This document shows positions 44,417 through 53,329 of a stretch of DNA of 64,000 bases, one piece after another. Under the pieces are notes generated by a model, which made no database searches, had not been told where the DNA came from, and saw nothing but the letters and a program-made list of their open reading frames with translations. The first letter of the stretch is position 1; each line of letters opens with the position of its first letter. This stretch comes from Sinorhizobium sp. B11 (lineage in GTDB: Bacteria > Pseudomonadota > Alphaproteobacteria > Rhizobiales > Rhizobiaceae), in contig CP091034.1 in assembly GCA_039725955.1 (NCBI GenBank), positions 186,001 through 250,000 on the forward strand, in the 5' to 3' direction. The position numbers were made by a program, and so were the translations under genes.

Positions 44417-46267
44417 ATGATGAACGCAGTGCAGCCGATCGCCAAGGCGCAAGCCACATCAGTCAGGACTGGGATCATCGGCAATATTCGGCAGCTGCTG
44501 ACGCGTCTCCTGCCATCCGCCCTCATCTACAGCCTTGTTCTGATCGGCATTATCGTCGTCATGAAATACGCCGGGGGTCCGGTCGATTATGTCGGCCCCG
44601 ACAATGATGACGGCATGCGCCTCGTGGAGGTCAGGGACTTTGTGAACGGGCAGGGCTGGTTCGATCTGATGCAGTATCGGCTCGGCCTCGGCGAAGGCAC
44701 GCTCATGCACTGGTCGCGGCTGATCGACTTGCCGATCGCTGCACTGATCCGCTTCTTCGGCCTCTTGCTCGGCCATGATGCCGCGGAAGCTGCTGCACTC
44801 GTGGTCTGGCCCCTGTCGCTCGTTTTTCCCGCCATGCTTGCCATGGGTCTTGCCGGACGGCGTGTCGGCGGCCTTGCCGGCATGCACCTGTCTTTCTGCT
44901 TTGCCGGCATGGCGGTCTATACCGGCAATCGCTTTGCGCCAGGCGCCATCGATCACCACAACGCTCAGCTCGCGCTCGTCGCAACCATGGTGGCGATGCT
45001 CTTCGATGAAAAGCAGCGCGCCTGGAACTACATCATTGCTGGCGCGTCAGCCGCCCTGGCGATCGCGATCGGCGCGGAAACCACGCCCTTCGTTGCCATC
45101 TATTGCCTTGTCGTAGCGCTGCGTTGGGTCTGGGAAGGCGAGCCGCTCGCCGCCGCCACCAAAGCTTTCGGCCTCAGCCTGGCTGTTGCGATCAGCATCC
45201 TCTTCTTTGCAACGGTACCGCCACAGCACTATTCAGCGGTGACTTGCGACAATCTTTCGCTCGGCTTCTACAGCCTGGCAACCATTGGCGGTGGTCTGCT
45301 GCTCGTCGCCGCGATCTTTGCGAGCCGTCTCGGCCGCGGCCTGCGTCTTGCCGTGATTGCGGCTGTCGGCGCCGCTGTTTTCGGCTCCGCCATAGTTATT
45401 GCCCCGGAATGCCTGCGCAATCCGCTTGCCGACCTCGATCCCATGCTGGTCGAACTCTGGCTGCGCAATGTCTCGGAAGCGCAATCCATCCTCGCTCTTG
45501 GCAGGACAGATCCCTTTTCCCTTGGCGCATTCTATGCGCCTGGCCTGCTCGCGATCGCCGTCTGTATTTTCCGCTCCGTGCAGGGCGATCGCGTGCAAAT
45601 CCATCTCGTCCTTCTGGCACTCTTGAGCGTCAGTTGGGCGGTTGCGCTGGTTCAGGTCCGGGGAGCCGTCTTTTCAAATCTGCTATCCATCCTGCCGCTT
45701 GCCTTGCTGATCATCGACGTGCGCCGCGTGTCGAACGGCGACAGCGAAAACGCCGCGGCTGCCCTCATCTATATCGTGACGGTCCTGGCAAGCGTGCCGG
45801 CGGTATGGGCCGTCGGCGGTGCGCTTGTCGGAATGCAGGTCAACAAGACGAAGAATACGGAGGTGGCGGATAGACCGTCATGTTCCTCCAAGCAGGCGCT
45901 CGCGCCGCTTGGCGGCCTGCCTGCGGGTCTCGTCTCGGCGCCGTCGGAAATGGGTGTGCCGATCCTGCGCTACACCGCTAACCGTGTTTTATCGGCGCCC
46001 TATCATCGCAACCAAGGCGGCATGCTGACCGAGATGCATATAGGTCTGGCCGAGCCGCAGGAAGCAGAGGCCTTTCTGAAGGGAGCGGGCGTTACTGTTC
46101 TTGCCTTCTGCCCGGATGATCTGCAGACGAGCGAAATCGCCAAATTGAAGCCCGACGGGCTTTATGCACAACTTGGCAAGGGCAATATTCCTGGGTATCT
46201 CGATCCGCTGCCAAAAGCTGCGGACAGCGGCGTCCAGTTCTTCCGTTATCGGCCGACGTCGGACTGA
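44417..46267 (+). CDS. GT-C family membrane glycosyltransferase (oligosaccharyl-transferase-like)
   Basis: A 616-residue protein with about 11-12 membrane helices in the first 480 residues and a soluble C-terminal domain of about 130 residues. The first periplasmic loop holds VDYVGPDNDDGMRLVEVRDF (acidic DxD-like cluster) and then MHWSRLIDLPIAALIRFFG. RFAPGAIDHHNAQLAL is a second conserved-looking loop. This arrangement is that of GT-C enzymes which take lipid-linked sugars and transfer them outside the cytoplasm. It is divergent from a GtrB-GtrA pair, which could supply its lipid-linked donor. The acceptor (protein or glycan) is unknown. Confidence 0.68.
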   Translation: MMNAVQPIAKAQATSVRTGIIGNIRQLLTRLLPSALIYSLVLIGIIVVMKYAGGPVDYVGPDNDDGMRLVEVRDFVNGQGWFDLMQYRLGLGEGTLMHWSRLIDLPIAALIRFFGLLLGHDAAEAAALVVWPLSLVFPAMLAMGLAGRRVGGLAGMHLSFCFAGMAVYTGNRFAPGAIDHHNAQLALVATMVAMLFDEKQRAWNYIIAGASAALAIAIGAETTPFVAIYCLVVALRWVWEGEPLAAATKAFGLSLAVAISILFFATVPPQHYSAVTCDNLSLGFYSLATIGGGLLLVAAIFASRLGRGLRLAVIAAVGAAVFGSAIVIAPECLRNPLADLDPMLVELWLRNVSEAQSILALGRTDPFSLGAFYAPGLLAIAVCIFRSVQGDRVQIHLVLLALLSVSWAVALVQVRGAVFSNLLSILPLALLIIDVRRVSNGDSENAAAALIYIVTVLASVPAVWAVGGALVGMQVNKTKNTEVADRPSCSSKQALAPLGGLPAGLVSAPSEMGVPILRYTANRVLSAPYHRNQGGMLTEMHIGLAEPQEAEAFLKGAGVTVLAFCPDDLQTSEIAKLKPDGLYAQLGKGNIPGYLDPLPKAADSGVQFFRYRPTSD

Positions 46268-46277
46268 GTCCCGTCTT

Positions 46278-46520
46278 TCAGGAGTGGACGAGTACAGCCC
46301 GCAGGCGATCGGTGGTAAAGAGGCCGCCGAGGTAAAGCAGCAGGCCGGCATTGTAACCGATGATCGTGTAGAAAAGCGCCAGGAATGAAACCGCACCGCC
46401 AGAGACAATCGCGGCGATGGCAAAGGTTACAGCGATCAGCATGGCGACGATTGCAATGACGCCGGCTGAGCGCATAAGGCCAGCGGTGAGGCCCAGGGTG
46501 GTTGCTGTCAGGATGATCAT
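46278..46520 (-). CDS. Small membrane protein of unknown function
   Basis: An 80-residue protein with two long hydrophobic stretches (LTAGLMRSAGVIAIVAMLIA with FAIAAIVSG, and SFLALFYTIIGYNAGLLLYL). It ends with a short basic tail. GAGGTG lies seven bases before the ATG at 46520. It resembles in size the small inner-membrane regulators of exopolysaccharide synthesis, but I see no diagnostic sequence. It is convergent with the GT-C gene, with ten bases between stops. Confidence 0.6.
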   Translation of the reverse strand: MIILTATTLGLTAGLMRSAGVIAIVAMLIAVTFAIAAIVSGGAVSFLALFYTIIGYNAGLLLYLGGLFTTDRLRAVLVHS

Positions 46521-47098
46521 GTTGTCACCTCTTCTTCAGGTCGTTTGCGAGGAACCTAGGGGTCCTCCGCTAACAAAAGTTTATTGGCCACCCTTAATGA
46601 AAGCTGCACTTGCAGCCATGGTTACGGATGCGTTCACCTGACGGCATTTCCTCCGGCTTCCGCCGGGTACGTGTTTCGATACAGTTCAACTCTGTTACAG
46701 GCTGAAAAGTTCCGTTACTTTTCCATTTACGTAAACGGAACTCTCCGGCTACAACATCCGCGTTCGCACGAAGCAGCATTATGCTGTCAATTCGATCGCG
46801 CCTGATCGACCAGTTGTTCGGAAAGAGGGCGAGCCGAAACCTATAAGGTTGAGCAAGGGCGACGATGATAGAAGCGACCGCTCCCGCGTCGCTCATCGAC
46901 GGGGAATTTTCACTGTCACCAACATGCTCATTTTCGGGTCGGGTGTTCGCCACTCCCTACGAACATGAATGATACTAAGATTTTTTTTAGAGTAGCGATA
47001 TCCCTATTTCTTGGGTCTCCCACCGTTTTTTGAATAAAAATTCGCCCTTCCCCGGCCCCGACCTTTCAGTTTAAGGGCGATCAAAATAGAAAGAGGGG
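46521..47098. other. Gene-poor region with operator-like palindrome
   Basis: No convincing gene is found in these 578 bases. A 119-codon minus-strand frame (46594-46953) shows no recognisable family, signal or ribosome binding site. At 46710-46740 lies TTCCGTTAC...GTAAACGGAA, an inverted repeat containing the palindrome TTTACGTAAA, which looks like a TetR-type operator without an adjacent target. The last 120 bases are AT-rich and presumably hold the xseA promoter. Confidence 0.5.
46710..46740. promoter_or_regulatory. Operator-like inverted repeat (TetR-type?)
   Basis: TTCCGTTAC (46710-46718) is the near complement of GTAAACGGAA (46731-46740), with the ten-base palindrome TTTACGTAAA at 46726-46735 inside. 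Such repeats are typical of TetR-family regulators, but no TetR gene or efflux system is adjacent. Confidence 0.4.
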
Positions 47099-48679
47099 AT
47101 GAGCAATGTCTTTGACGGCGATTCGCCTACCAATCTTGCGGAATATTCGGTCTCTGAGCTCTCCGGATCCATCAAGCGGACCGTCGAGACAGCCTTCGAT
47201 CAGGTGCGTGTGCGCGGCGAGATCTCGGGTTACCGTGGTCCGCATTCCTCGGGCCATGCTTACTTCTCGCTGAAGGACGATCGCGCGCGGATCGATGCGG
47301 TCATCTGGAAGGGAACTTTTTCCCGACTGAAATTCCGCCCTGAAGAGGGCATGGAGGTGATCGCGACCGGCAAGGTAACGACCTTTCCCGGTTCCTCCAA
47401 ATACCAGATCGTCATCGAGACGCTCGAGCCCGCCGGCGCCGGCGCGTTGATGGCGCTGATCGAGGAGCGCAAGCGCCGTCTCGGTGCCGAAGGCCTGTTC
47501 GATCCCTCGCGCAAGAAGCGTCTGCCTTTCATGCCCAAGGTGATCGGTGTCGTGACCTCGCCGACGGGCGCCGTCATCCGCGATATCCTGCATCGCATCT
47601 CCGATCGTTTCCCCGTCCATGTCATCGTTTGGCCGGTCAAGGTGCAGGGGGAGGGCTCCGGCGAGGAGGTGGCAAACGCCATCAACGGCTTCAACGCTCT
47701 GGAGCATGGCAGCGAGATCCCGCGCCCTGATGTGCTGATCGTCGCCCGCGGCGGCGGCAGCCTCGAAGATCTCTGGAGCTTCAACGACGAAATCGTCGTG
47801 CGGGCCGCAGCCGATAGCCGGATTCCGCTGATCTCCGCTGTAGGCCACGAGACCGACTGGACGTTGATCGACTACGCAGCCGATATCCGCGCCCCGACAC
47901 CGACCGGTGCTGCTGAAATGGCCGTGCCCGTCAAGGCCGAGCTCGAGGCCCAGGTCGCAGGTCTCACTGCCCGTCTGCAGGGCTGCATGAGCCGCCAGAT
48001 GGATCAGCGCCGCCAGTCCGTCCGCGCCTTGATGCGCGCCCTGCCGTCGCTCGATCAGCTGCTGGCGCTGCCCCGACGCCGCTTTGATGAGGCCGCTGCC
48101 GGTCTCGGTCGCGGCCTGGAGCTCAACACCATCAACAAACGCCGCGGTTTCGAGCGTGTTGCCTCGCATCTGCGGCCGGACGTGCTCTCCAACCGCATCA
48201 CCGAGCGTCGGCAGCTTCTGAACGAACGCATGGCGCGGGCCGAGCGTGTCGTCGAACGCCGCATCGACAATCTGAAAGCCCGTGTCGAACGCTTCGGTGT
48301 CGTTCTGTCATCCGTGCCGACTAGATTGACCACACAGACGGGTCGTGCTCGGGACCGCCTTGCCAATTTCTCCCGCCATGCCGACAGCGCCATTGGTCAT
48401 CAGCTCGCTCGCGCCCGCGCAGCTCTGGCAGCGCAAGACCGCGTTCTTCAGTCTCTCTCCTACAAGAACGTGCTGAAGCGAGGTTATGCCGTCATTCGCG
48501 ATGAGGAGAACAGGCCGGTCTCGCAGGCATCGGCACTCTCCGACGGCATGGGCATCGCCATTGAGTTCGCCGACGGCCGCGTCGGCGCTATGACGACGGA
48601 AGGCGGCGCTGCGCCATCAGGGGGCAGGAAGCGCACGATCAAGGCCGGCGAGCCACCGAAGCAGGGAAGCCTGTTCTAG
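47099..48679 (+). CDS. xseA: Exodeoxyribonuclease VII large subunit
   Basis: A 526-residue subunit of ExoVII, which degrades single-stranded DNA in both directions. The N-terminal OB fold (about 14-120) includes [20 protein letters not shown]. The catalytic domain holds [39 protein letters not shown] (about 216-235) and [21 protein letters not shown] long coiled coil (about 280-460) reaches the C-terminal [14 protein letters not shown]. The ATG abuts a GAGGGG site, so initiation may be weak. The partner xseB is not in this window. The next gene begins two bases after its stop. Confidence 0.97.
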   Translation: MSNVFDGDSPTNLAEYSVSELSGSIKRTVETAFDQVRVRGEISGYRGPHSSGHAYFSLKDDRARIDAVIWKGTFSRLKFRPEEGMEVIATGKVTTFPGSSKYQIVIETLEPAGAGALMALIEERKRRLGAEGLFDPSRKKRLPFMPKVIGVVTSPTGAVIRDILHRISDRFPVHVIVWPVKVQGEGSGEEVANAINGFNALEHGSEIPRPDVLIVARGGGSLEDLWSFNDEIVVRAAADSRIPLISAVGHETDWTLIDYAADIRAPTPTGAAEMAVPVKAELEAQVAGLTARLQGCMSRQMDQRRQSVRALMRALPSLDQLLALPRRRFDEAAAGLGRGLELNTINKRRGFERVASHLRPDVLSNRITERRQLLNERMARAERVVERRIDNLKARVERFGVVLSSVPTRLTTQTGRARDRLANFSRHADSAIGHQLARARAALAAQDRVLQSLSYKNVLKRGYAVIRDEENRPVSQASALSDGMGIAIEFADGRVGAMTTEGGAAPSGGRKRTIKAGEPPKQGSLF

Positions 48680-48681
48680 CA

Positions 48682-49272
48682 ATGCACATTCTGCTGGTGC
48701 TCGCCCATCCGCTGCCCGAAAGCTTCGCCGCTTCTGTGGCGCGGACCGCTCGCGAGGCCCTCGAAACCTCCGGCCATACTGTCGATCTCCTGGATCTCTA
48801 TGCGGAGGATTTCGACCCGAGGCTGTCCAGGGCCGAGCGGGGCGGCTATTTCGATATGCCTTACGATACGTCGTCCGTTTCCGGTATCGTTGCGCGGCTG
48901 CAAGCGGCAGACGGCCTCATTCTGGTTTTTCCGCAGTGGTGGTTCAACTTCCCGGCCATATTGAAGGGCTTCATCGATCGCGTCTTTGCACCGGGCGTCG
49001 CCTTTGCCCATGATGCTGCCGGCGGCCGTATCGTGCCGCAACTGACCAATATCAAGCTGCTCTACGCGCTGACGACAACTGGTTCGCCCTGGTGGCTGGT
49101 GCATCTCTATATGGGCAATCCCGTCCGACGCCTCCTGAAGCGCGGCATCGCCAATTTCTGTGCCAAGCGAGTGAAGTTCCGGATGCTGAACCTGCACGAC
49201 ATGGACCGCACGACGGACGCCAAGCGCAAGACGCATCTGGAGCGCGTCGGAAAGGCGCTCGCTGCCGTCTGA
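48682..49272 (+). CDS. NAD(P)H-quinone reductase-like flavoprotein
   Basis: A 196-residue flavodoxin-fold protein of the YwrO/MdaB/KefF type. It starts MHILLVLAHPLPESFAASVA, with FMN/FAD-binding GLILVFPQWWFNFPAILKGF and FIDRVFAPGVAFAH, the two signature segments. TTTGSPWWLVHLYMG follows. It should reduce quinones or azo compounds by two electrons. Its start lies two bases after xseA, so it is probably co-transcribed. Its stop abuts that of convergent pecS. Confidence 0.85.
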   Translation: MHILLVLAHPLPESFAASVARTAREALETSGHTVDLLDLYAEDFDPRLSRAERGGYFDMPYDTSSVSGIVARLQAADGLILVFPQWWFNFPAILKGFIDRVFAPGVAFAHDAAGGRIVPQLTNIKLLYALTTTGSPWWLVHLYMGNPVRRLLKRGIANFCAKRVKFRMLNLHDMDRTTDAKRKTHLERVGKALAAV

Positions 49273-49770
49273 CTATTCGAAATCGGACAGGAATTTCTTG
49301 AGCAACCGGTCGAGTTCGGCTCTGTCTTCTGCCGTCAGGTTGCGTGTCAGCCGCTGCTGGTTGGCGACATGCGCGCCGACCGCCTCTTCCACCGCTGCCA
49401 AACCCTTCTCGGTCAGCGCAATAAGCACGCTGCGCCGGTCTTCGGGATTGAACAGGCGCTCCACCAAGCCCGCTTTTTCCAATTGATCGATCCGGTTCGT
49501 CATCGTGCCGGAGCTCACCATCGTCATGCCGAGCAGCTCTCCGGGCGAAAGTCGGTAGGGTGCGCCGGAACGGCGAAGCGTGGCCAGCACATCGAAGGAG
49601 GAAGAGGAAAGGCCGTGCTTGAGCAGAAGCGCGTCCACTTCGCGGCCGATATGCGTCGTCAGCCGCTTCAGCCGGCCGAAGATCCCCATGGGCTCGACAT
49701 CCAGCTCCGGCCGCTCGCGCCGCCATTGTGCCAGGATCCTGTCGACGTGATCCGATTTCACCTTGTCCAT
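49273..49770 (-). CDS. pecS: PecS-type MarR family regulator
   Basis: A 165-residue winged-helix repressor. An extra N-terminal helix with LAQWRRERPELDVEPM (Trp16) is the hallmark of the urate-responsive PecS/HucR/MftR group. The DNA-binding part is SPGELLGMTMVSSGTMTNRI and the wing LFNPEDRRSVLIALTEKG; Asp60 and Arg66/67 may be the other ligand residues. In Dickeya and Agrobacterium PecS represses itself and the divergent pecM and is released by urate. The same divergence and an 18-base perfect palindrome between the genes are seen here. Confidence 0.83.
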   Translation of the reverse strand: MDKVKSDHVDRILAQWRRERPELDVEPMGIFGRLKRLTTHIGREVDALLLKHGLSSSSFDVLATLRRSGAPYRLSPGELLGMTMVSSGTMTNRIDQLEKAGLVERLFNPEDRRSVLIALTEKGLAAVEEAVGAHVANQQRLTRNLTAEDRAELDRLLKKFLSDFE

Positions 49771-49790
49771 GCTGCATCGATATCAGCAGG

Positions 49791-49835
49791 TATCTTGACG
49801 TCAAGATAAAATGCATTATCTTGAATTTATCTTGA
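49791..49835. promoter_or_regulatory. PecS operator region
   Basis: A perfect 18-base palindrome, TATCTTGAC-GTCAAGATA (49791-49808), is followed by two further copies of the half-site TATCTTGA in direct orientation at 49817-49824 and 49828-49835. They lie between the pecS start (49770) and the pecM start (49852) and should bind the MarR-type repressor. Confidence 0.8.
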
Positions 49836-49851
49836 TGTAGAGATTCTTGAG

Positions 49852-50772
49852 ATGAAGACAAATATTCGATACGCGACGGATGTGTTGATGACCGCGATTG
49901 CACCCGCCATCTGGGGCAGCACCTATTTCGTCACCACATCCTTCCTGCCGCATGGCTACCCGCTGACCGTTGCAATGCTGCGGGCGCTGCCGGCGGGGCT
50001 GCTTCTGCTGCTGATTGTCCGGAAGCTGCCGACGGGCATCTGGTGGAGCCGCGTCTTCATTCTGGGCGCACTGAACTTCTCGTTCTTCTGGGCGATGCTC
50101 TTCGTTTCAGCCTACCGCCTGCCCGGCGGCGTGGCCGCGACGGTCGGCGCCGTACAGCCGCTGATCGTCATTGCGCTCTCGCGCATCTTCCTTGGCAAGC
50201 CGATCCGCTTCATTGCCGTTATGGCCGGCCTGATCGGCATCGCAGGCGTCGCACTTCTGGTGCTGACGCCGAAAGCGGCCCTCGATCCCGTTGGCGTCGT
50301 CGCAGGTCTCGCTGGCGCGGTCTCCATGGCCTTTGGTACGGTGCTGACCCGCCATTGGCAGCCGCCCGTCTCCAGCCTCACCTTTACCTCCTGGCAATTG
50401 ACCGCAGGCGGCATTCTGCTCGTGCCCGTGGCCTTTTTCCTGGAGCCGGCGCTTCCCGTGCCGACGACAGCCAATATCCTCGGCATTGCCTGGCTTGGCC
50501 TCGTCGGTGCTGCTTTCACCTATCTGCTATGGTTCCGAGGGCTCTCGCGCATAGAGCCTTCGGCCGCTGCGTCGCTCGGCTTTCTGAGCCCGGTTGTCGC
50601 GACCCTGCTCGGTTGGCTGGCGCTCGGCCAGAGCCTGACACCGATCCAGCTTTCAGGTTTTGCCATGGTGCTGGTCAGCGTCTGGCTCAGCCAGCGCAGC
50701 CTGATGCCGAAGGCCGGTACTATGCCCACTCGCCCTGGCGCATCACCGGTACCCGCGAGCCATCGGGCTTGA
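49852..50772 (+). CDS. pecM: PecM-like EamA family transporter
   Basis: A 306-residue inner-membrane exporter with ten helices and two EamA repeats (IAPAIWGSTYFVTTSFLPHG, VFILGALNFSFFWAMLFVSA; SFTYLLWFRGLSRIE-like FTYLLWFRGLSRIEPSAAA, SPVVATLLGWLALGQSL). PecM in Dickeya exports the pigment indigoidine. The divergent PecS-type regulator and the operator between them support the PecM assignment. The substrate in this organism is unknown. Its last 53 bases overlap the end of the convergent M29 peptidase gene. Confidence 0.8.
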   Translation: MKTNIRYATDVLMTAIAPAIWGSTYFVTTSFLPHGYPLTVAMLRALPAGLLLLLIVRKLPTGIWWSRVFILGALNFSFFWAMLFVSAYRLPGGVAATVGAVQPLIVIALSRIFLGKPIRFIAVMAGLIGIAGVALLVLTPKAALDPVGVVAGLAGAVSMAFGTVLTRHWQPPVSSLTFTSWQLTAGGILLVPVAFFLEPALPVPTTANILGIAWLGLVGAAFTYLLWFRGLSRIEPSAAASLGFLSPVVATLLGWLALGQSLTPIQLSGFAMVLVSVWLSQRSLMPKAGTMPTRPGASPVPASHRA

Positions 50773-51973
50773 TGCCGTCAATGTCGACCTTGTCGGAGCC
50801 GATCATCCAGTCGATATGGATCAGGCTGGAATTGCCGCCCTGCGCCTTGATCTGCTCCTGGCTGAGCGATGCGCCGTCGAGGAAGCATTTCGAATAGCAC
50901 TGGCCGAGTGCGATATGGCAGGAAGCGTTTTCGTCGAACAGCGTGTTGTAGAAGAGGATGCCGCTCGCTGAAATCGGCGAGGAATGCGGCACCAATGCCA
51001 CTTCGCCCAGCCGGCGAGCGCCTTCATCCGTATCGAGCACCTTGTTCAGCACTTCCTCCCCGCGTGAAGCCTTGGCCTCGACAATGCGGCCGCCTTCGAA
51101 GTGAACCCGGATATTGTCGATCAATGTGCCCTGATGTGAGAGCGGCTTGGTGCTGGACACATGGCCTTCCACGCGCAGCGCATGCGGCGTGGTGAAGACT
51201 TCCTCGGTTGGAATATTCGGATTGCAGGTAATGCCGTTCTTCGCCGTAGAGGCGCCGCCGTGCCACTCATGGCCGTCCGCGAGGCCGACGGTCAGGTCCG
51301 TGCCCGGCCCGCTGAAATGCAGTGAAGCGAAACGCTCGCCGTTCAACCAGGAAGAACGCTTGCGCAGATTGGCATTGTGCTCGGCCCAGGCGGCGACCGG
51401 ATCGGGCACATCGACACGCGATGCGGCAAAGATCGCCTTGGCGAGTTTGGCAATGGCGATTGCTTCCGGATCGTCCGGGAAGACGACCTTCGCCCAGGAA
51501 GGATTGGGGTAGGAAACGATGTTCCAGTTGATGTCGAAGTTGGAAATCTTCTCCAGCGCCGGCTTATAGGCCGTGGAATTGGCGCGGTTGGCGCGGCCGA
51601 CCTTGCTCGGATCCTGCTCCGCCAGCAACATCGGGTTGTCGCCGGCAATCGCGAGGCGGGCAGCACCCTTTTCGTAGGCTCTCGCCATGCCGTCATAAAG
51701 CCAGCCGGAAGCCCGGTCGAAGCTTTCGTCGCTGGCATACTGGTAGCGGGCAAGCGTCGTTTCCTCGTCGGAATAGAAGGTCGAAACCAGGCCGGCACCC
51801 GAGAGATAGGCGTGCTTGGTGATCAGTCGCACCAGCGGCAGCGCCACGACCGGCGCGGTAATGACGAGATCCTGCCCCTGCTGAAGCTGCAGGCCCACCT
51901 TGATGGCGACTTCTGCGAGCTTCTCGAGTTTGCCGGGATCGACGGAGCTGTGGCTCTGGGGCATAAACGTCAT
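50720..51973 (-). CDS. M29 family aminopeptidase
   Basis: A 417-residue cytosolic metallo-aminopeptidase (AmpS/AmpT type) with two divalent cations. The expected ligands are all visible: Glu in HALRVEGHVSSTKPL, Glu in RRLGEVALVPHSSPI, His and Tyr in SCHIALGQCYSKCF, and His and Asp in LIHIDWMIGSDK. The N-terminal regulatory half begins KLEKLAEVAIKVGLQLQQGQ. Length is normal for the family. The start at 51973 or 51964 cannot be decided. It takes amino acids off short peptides with broad specificity. Confidence 0.93.
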   Translation of the reverse strand: MTFMPQSHSSVDPGKLEKLAEVAIKVGLQLQQGQDLVITAPVVALPLVRLITKHAYLSGAGLVSTFYSDEETTLARYQYASDESFDRASGWLYDGMARAYEKGAARLAIAGDNPMLLAEQDPSKVGRANRANSTAYKPALEKISNFDINWNIVSYPNPSWAKVVFPDDPEAIAIAKLAKAIFAASRVDVPDPVAAWAEHNANLRKRSSWLNGERFASLHFSGPGTDLTVGLADGHEWHGGASTAKNGITCNPNIPTEEVFTTPHALRVEGHVSSTKPLSHQGTLIDNIRVHFEGGRIVEAKASRGEEVLNKVLDTDEGARRLGEVALVPHSSPISASGILFYNTLFDENASCHIALGQCYSKCFLDGASLSQEQIKAQGGNSSLIHIDWMIGSDKVDIDGIKPDGSRVPVMRQGEWA

Positions 51974-52100
51974 GGGTCAACCTGCCTTCTGATATCTGCG
52001 ACGGGAGGTGAAAGACTTAGACCCCTTTACGGCGAAAATGAAGCGTGCCGGCTCCAATTTGAGCGCGGCCGAAGCATGTCCGGCCGCTGGTGCGCGCGCG

Positions 52101-52784
52101 TCAAGCGGCGGCGGGCAGCCGGAGTAGGACCGAATTATGCTTCTCGAGGAATTCCATCAGCCGCTGCTGATAGTCTTCGCCGACGGCGTTCCTGACGCTT
52201 GCCCGCTCGGCCAGCGCCTTGCGCCAGCGCTCGACCCGCTCGAGACCATCGAAGATGGGGCTGTCGCCGAGCGTATCGAATAGGTCGAAGTAGCGAAAGA
52301 TCGGCCCAAAGACCGCGTCGACGAGGCTGAAGCTCGTCCCTGCGAAATAAGGTCCGTCCGCCAGCGCGCGCTCGATCGTCAGGAATTTGGCAACAAGCGC
52401 CTTATGCTTGGCCTCCAGCTGCGCCCCATCCTGCGCCGTCTCATAGCCCCAGAGATCGGAAAGCACGGATGAGCCGAACTCCATCCATCCGCGATGGCGG
52501 GCGCGGGTCAGCGCATCGGCGGGATGCAGCGCCGTACCTGTCTGTGTTTCCTCCAGATATTCGCAGATCACGCTGCTTTCGAATAACATCTCTTCGCGAC
52601 CGTCGTCCTCTTGTATCCGGAGCAAGGGCACCTTGCCGAGGGGTGAGATTTTCAGGAACCAATCCGGTTTGTCGGCAAGATCGATATTGATCCGCTCGAA
52701 TGGTACGCCCTTTTCGAGGAGCGCGATCGCGGCGCGTTGCACATAGGGGCAGAGATGATGGCTGATGAGGGTAAGCTTGCTCAT
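52101..52784 (-). CDS. Glutathione S-transferase family protein
   Basis: A 227-residue GST. The thioredoxin-like N-domain has the catalytic Cys motif LISHHLCPYVQRAAI (CPY, as in omega and glutathionyl-hydroquinone-type GSTs). SPLGKVPLL with the cis-proline and LFESSVICEYLEE follow. The helical C-domain includes GPYFAGTSFSLVDAVFGPIF. A GGAGAC site precedes the ATG. It may reduce glutathione conjugates or mixed disulfides. It is divergent from a MarR-type gene with two matching operator sites between them. Confidence 0.88.
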   Translation of the reverse strand: MSKLTLISHHLCPYVQRAAIALLEKGVPFERINIDLADKPDWFLKISPLGKVPLLRIQEDDGREEMLFESSVICEYLEETQTGTALHPADALTRARHRGWMEFGSSVLSDLWGYETAQDGAQLEAKHKALVAKFLTIERALADGPYFAGTSFSLVDAVFGPIFRYFDLFDTLGDSPIFDGLERVERWRKALAERASVRNAVGEDYQQRLMEFLEKHNSVLLRLPAAA

Positions 52785-52824
52785 GAAAGTCTCCTGGGGT
52801 TTCGCGAGGCATCGTCGGTTTCGT

Positions 52825-52887
52825 ATGCATGCAAATGCATCTAGTATCGCTTGTGTTGAGTTTCAAGATAGATGTAATTGCATTTAT
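52825..52887. promoter_or_regulatory. Paired MarR operator sites
   Basis: Two 18-base sites in inverted orientation agree at 14 of 18 positions: AGATGCATTTGCATGCAT (minus strand, 52825-52842) and AGATGTAATTGCATTTAT (plus strand, 52870-52887). The second covers the start codon of the MarR-type gene (52886). They lie between divergent GST and MarR genes and fit autorepression plus control of the GST. Confidence 0.65.
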
Positions 52888-53329
52888 GTCTGAGAATATG
52901 CCAAATCCGAACGAAGCCGTCGTCTCTGCCTGGACACGCCTCATGCGTGCCCGCGAGCGGCTGCTGGGCTTGATCGAAGCCGATTTGAAGACAGCCGGCA
53001 TGCCGCCACTTGCCTGGTATGACGTGCTTTGGGAATTGGCGCGCTCGCAATCAGGCAGGCTGCGCCCCTATGAGCTCGAGGAGCGGACACTGCTGGCGCA
53101 GTACAATCTTTCCCGTTTGATCGATCGGCTGGAAAGGGAGGGCCTCGTCGGTCGCGAGGTCTTCGCACAAGATGGTCGCGGCCGCTGGGTTGTGATCACT
53201 GATGCCGGCCGGCAGCTTCGGGAGCGCATGTGGACCGTCTATGGCAAAGCAATCGAAACTCATATCGGCGGCAAGCTTTCAGAAGGCGAGGCGAGGACGA
53301 TCGCCGGCCTGCTAGACCGCTTTCTCTGA
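52886..53329 (+). CDS. MarR family transcriptional regulator
   Basis: A 147-residue winged-helix regulator. MSENMPNPNEAVVSAWTRLM leads to the dimer helix. The recognition region is LEERTLLAQYNLSRLIDRLE and the wing is VGREVFAQDGRGRWVVITDA. There is no PecS-type extension. The start at 52886 fits the conserved family N-terminus; an upstream GTG-like extension would cross the operator. It probably controls the divergent GST gene and itself. The ligand is unknown, perhaps a thiol-reactive compound. Confidence 0.85.
   Translation: MSENMPNPNEAVVSAWTRLMRARERLLGLIEADLKTAGMPPLAWYDVLWELARSQSGRLRPYELEERTLLAQYNLSRLIDRLEREGLVGREVFAQDGRGRWVVITDAGRQLRERMWTVYGKAIETHIGGKLSEGEARTIAGLLDRFL

Noticed and set aside
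46594..46953. 119-codon minus-strand frame in the gene-poor region
   Set aside because: No signal, domain, or ribosome binding site, and it crosses an operator-like palindrome. Reported only as part of the spacer.
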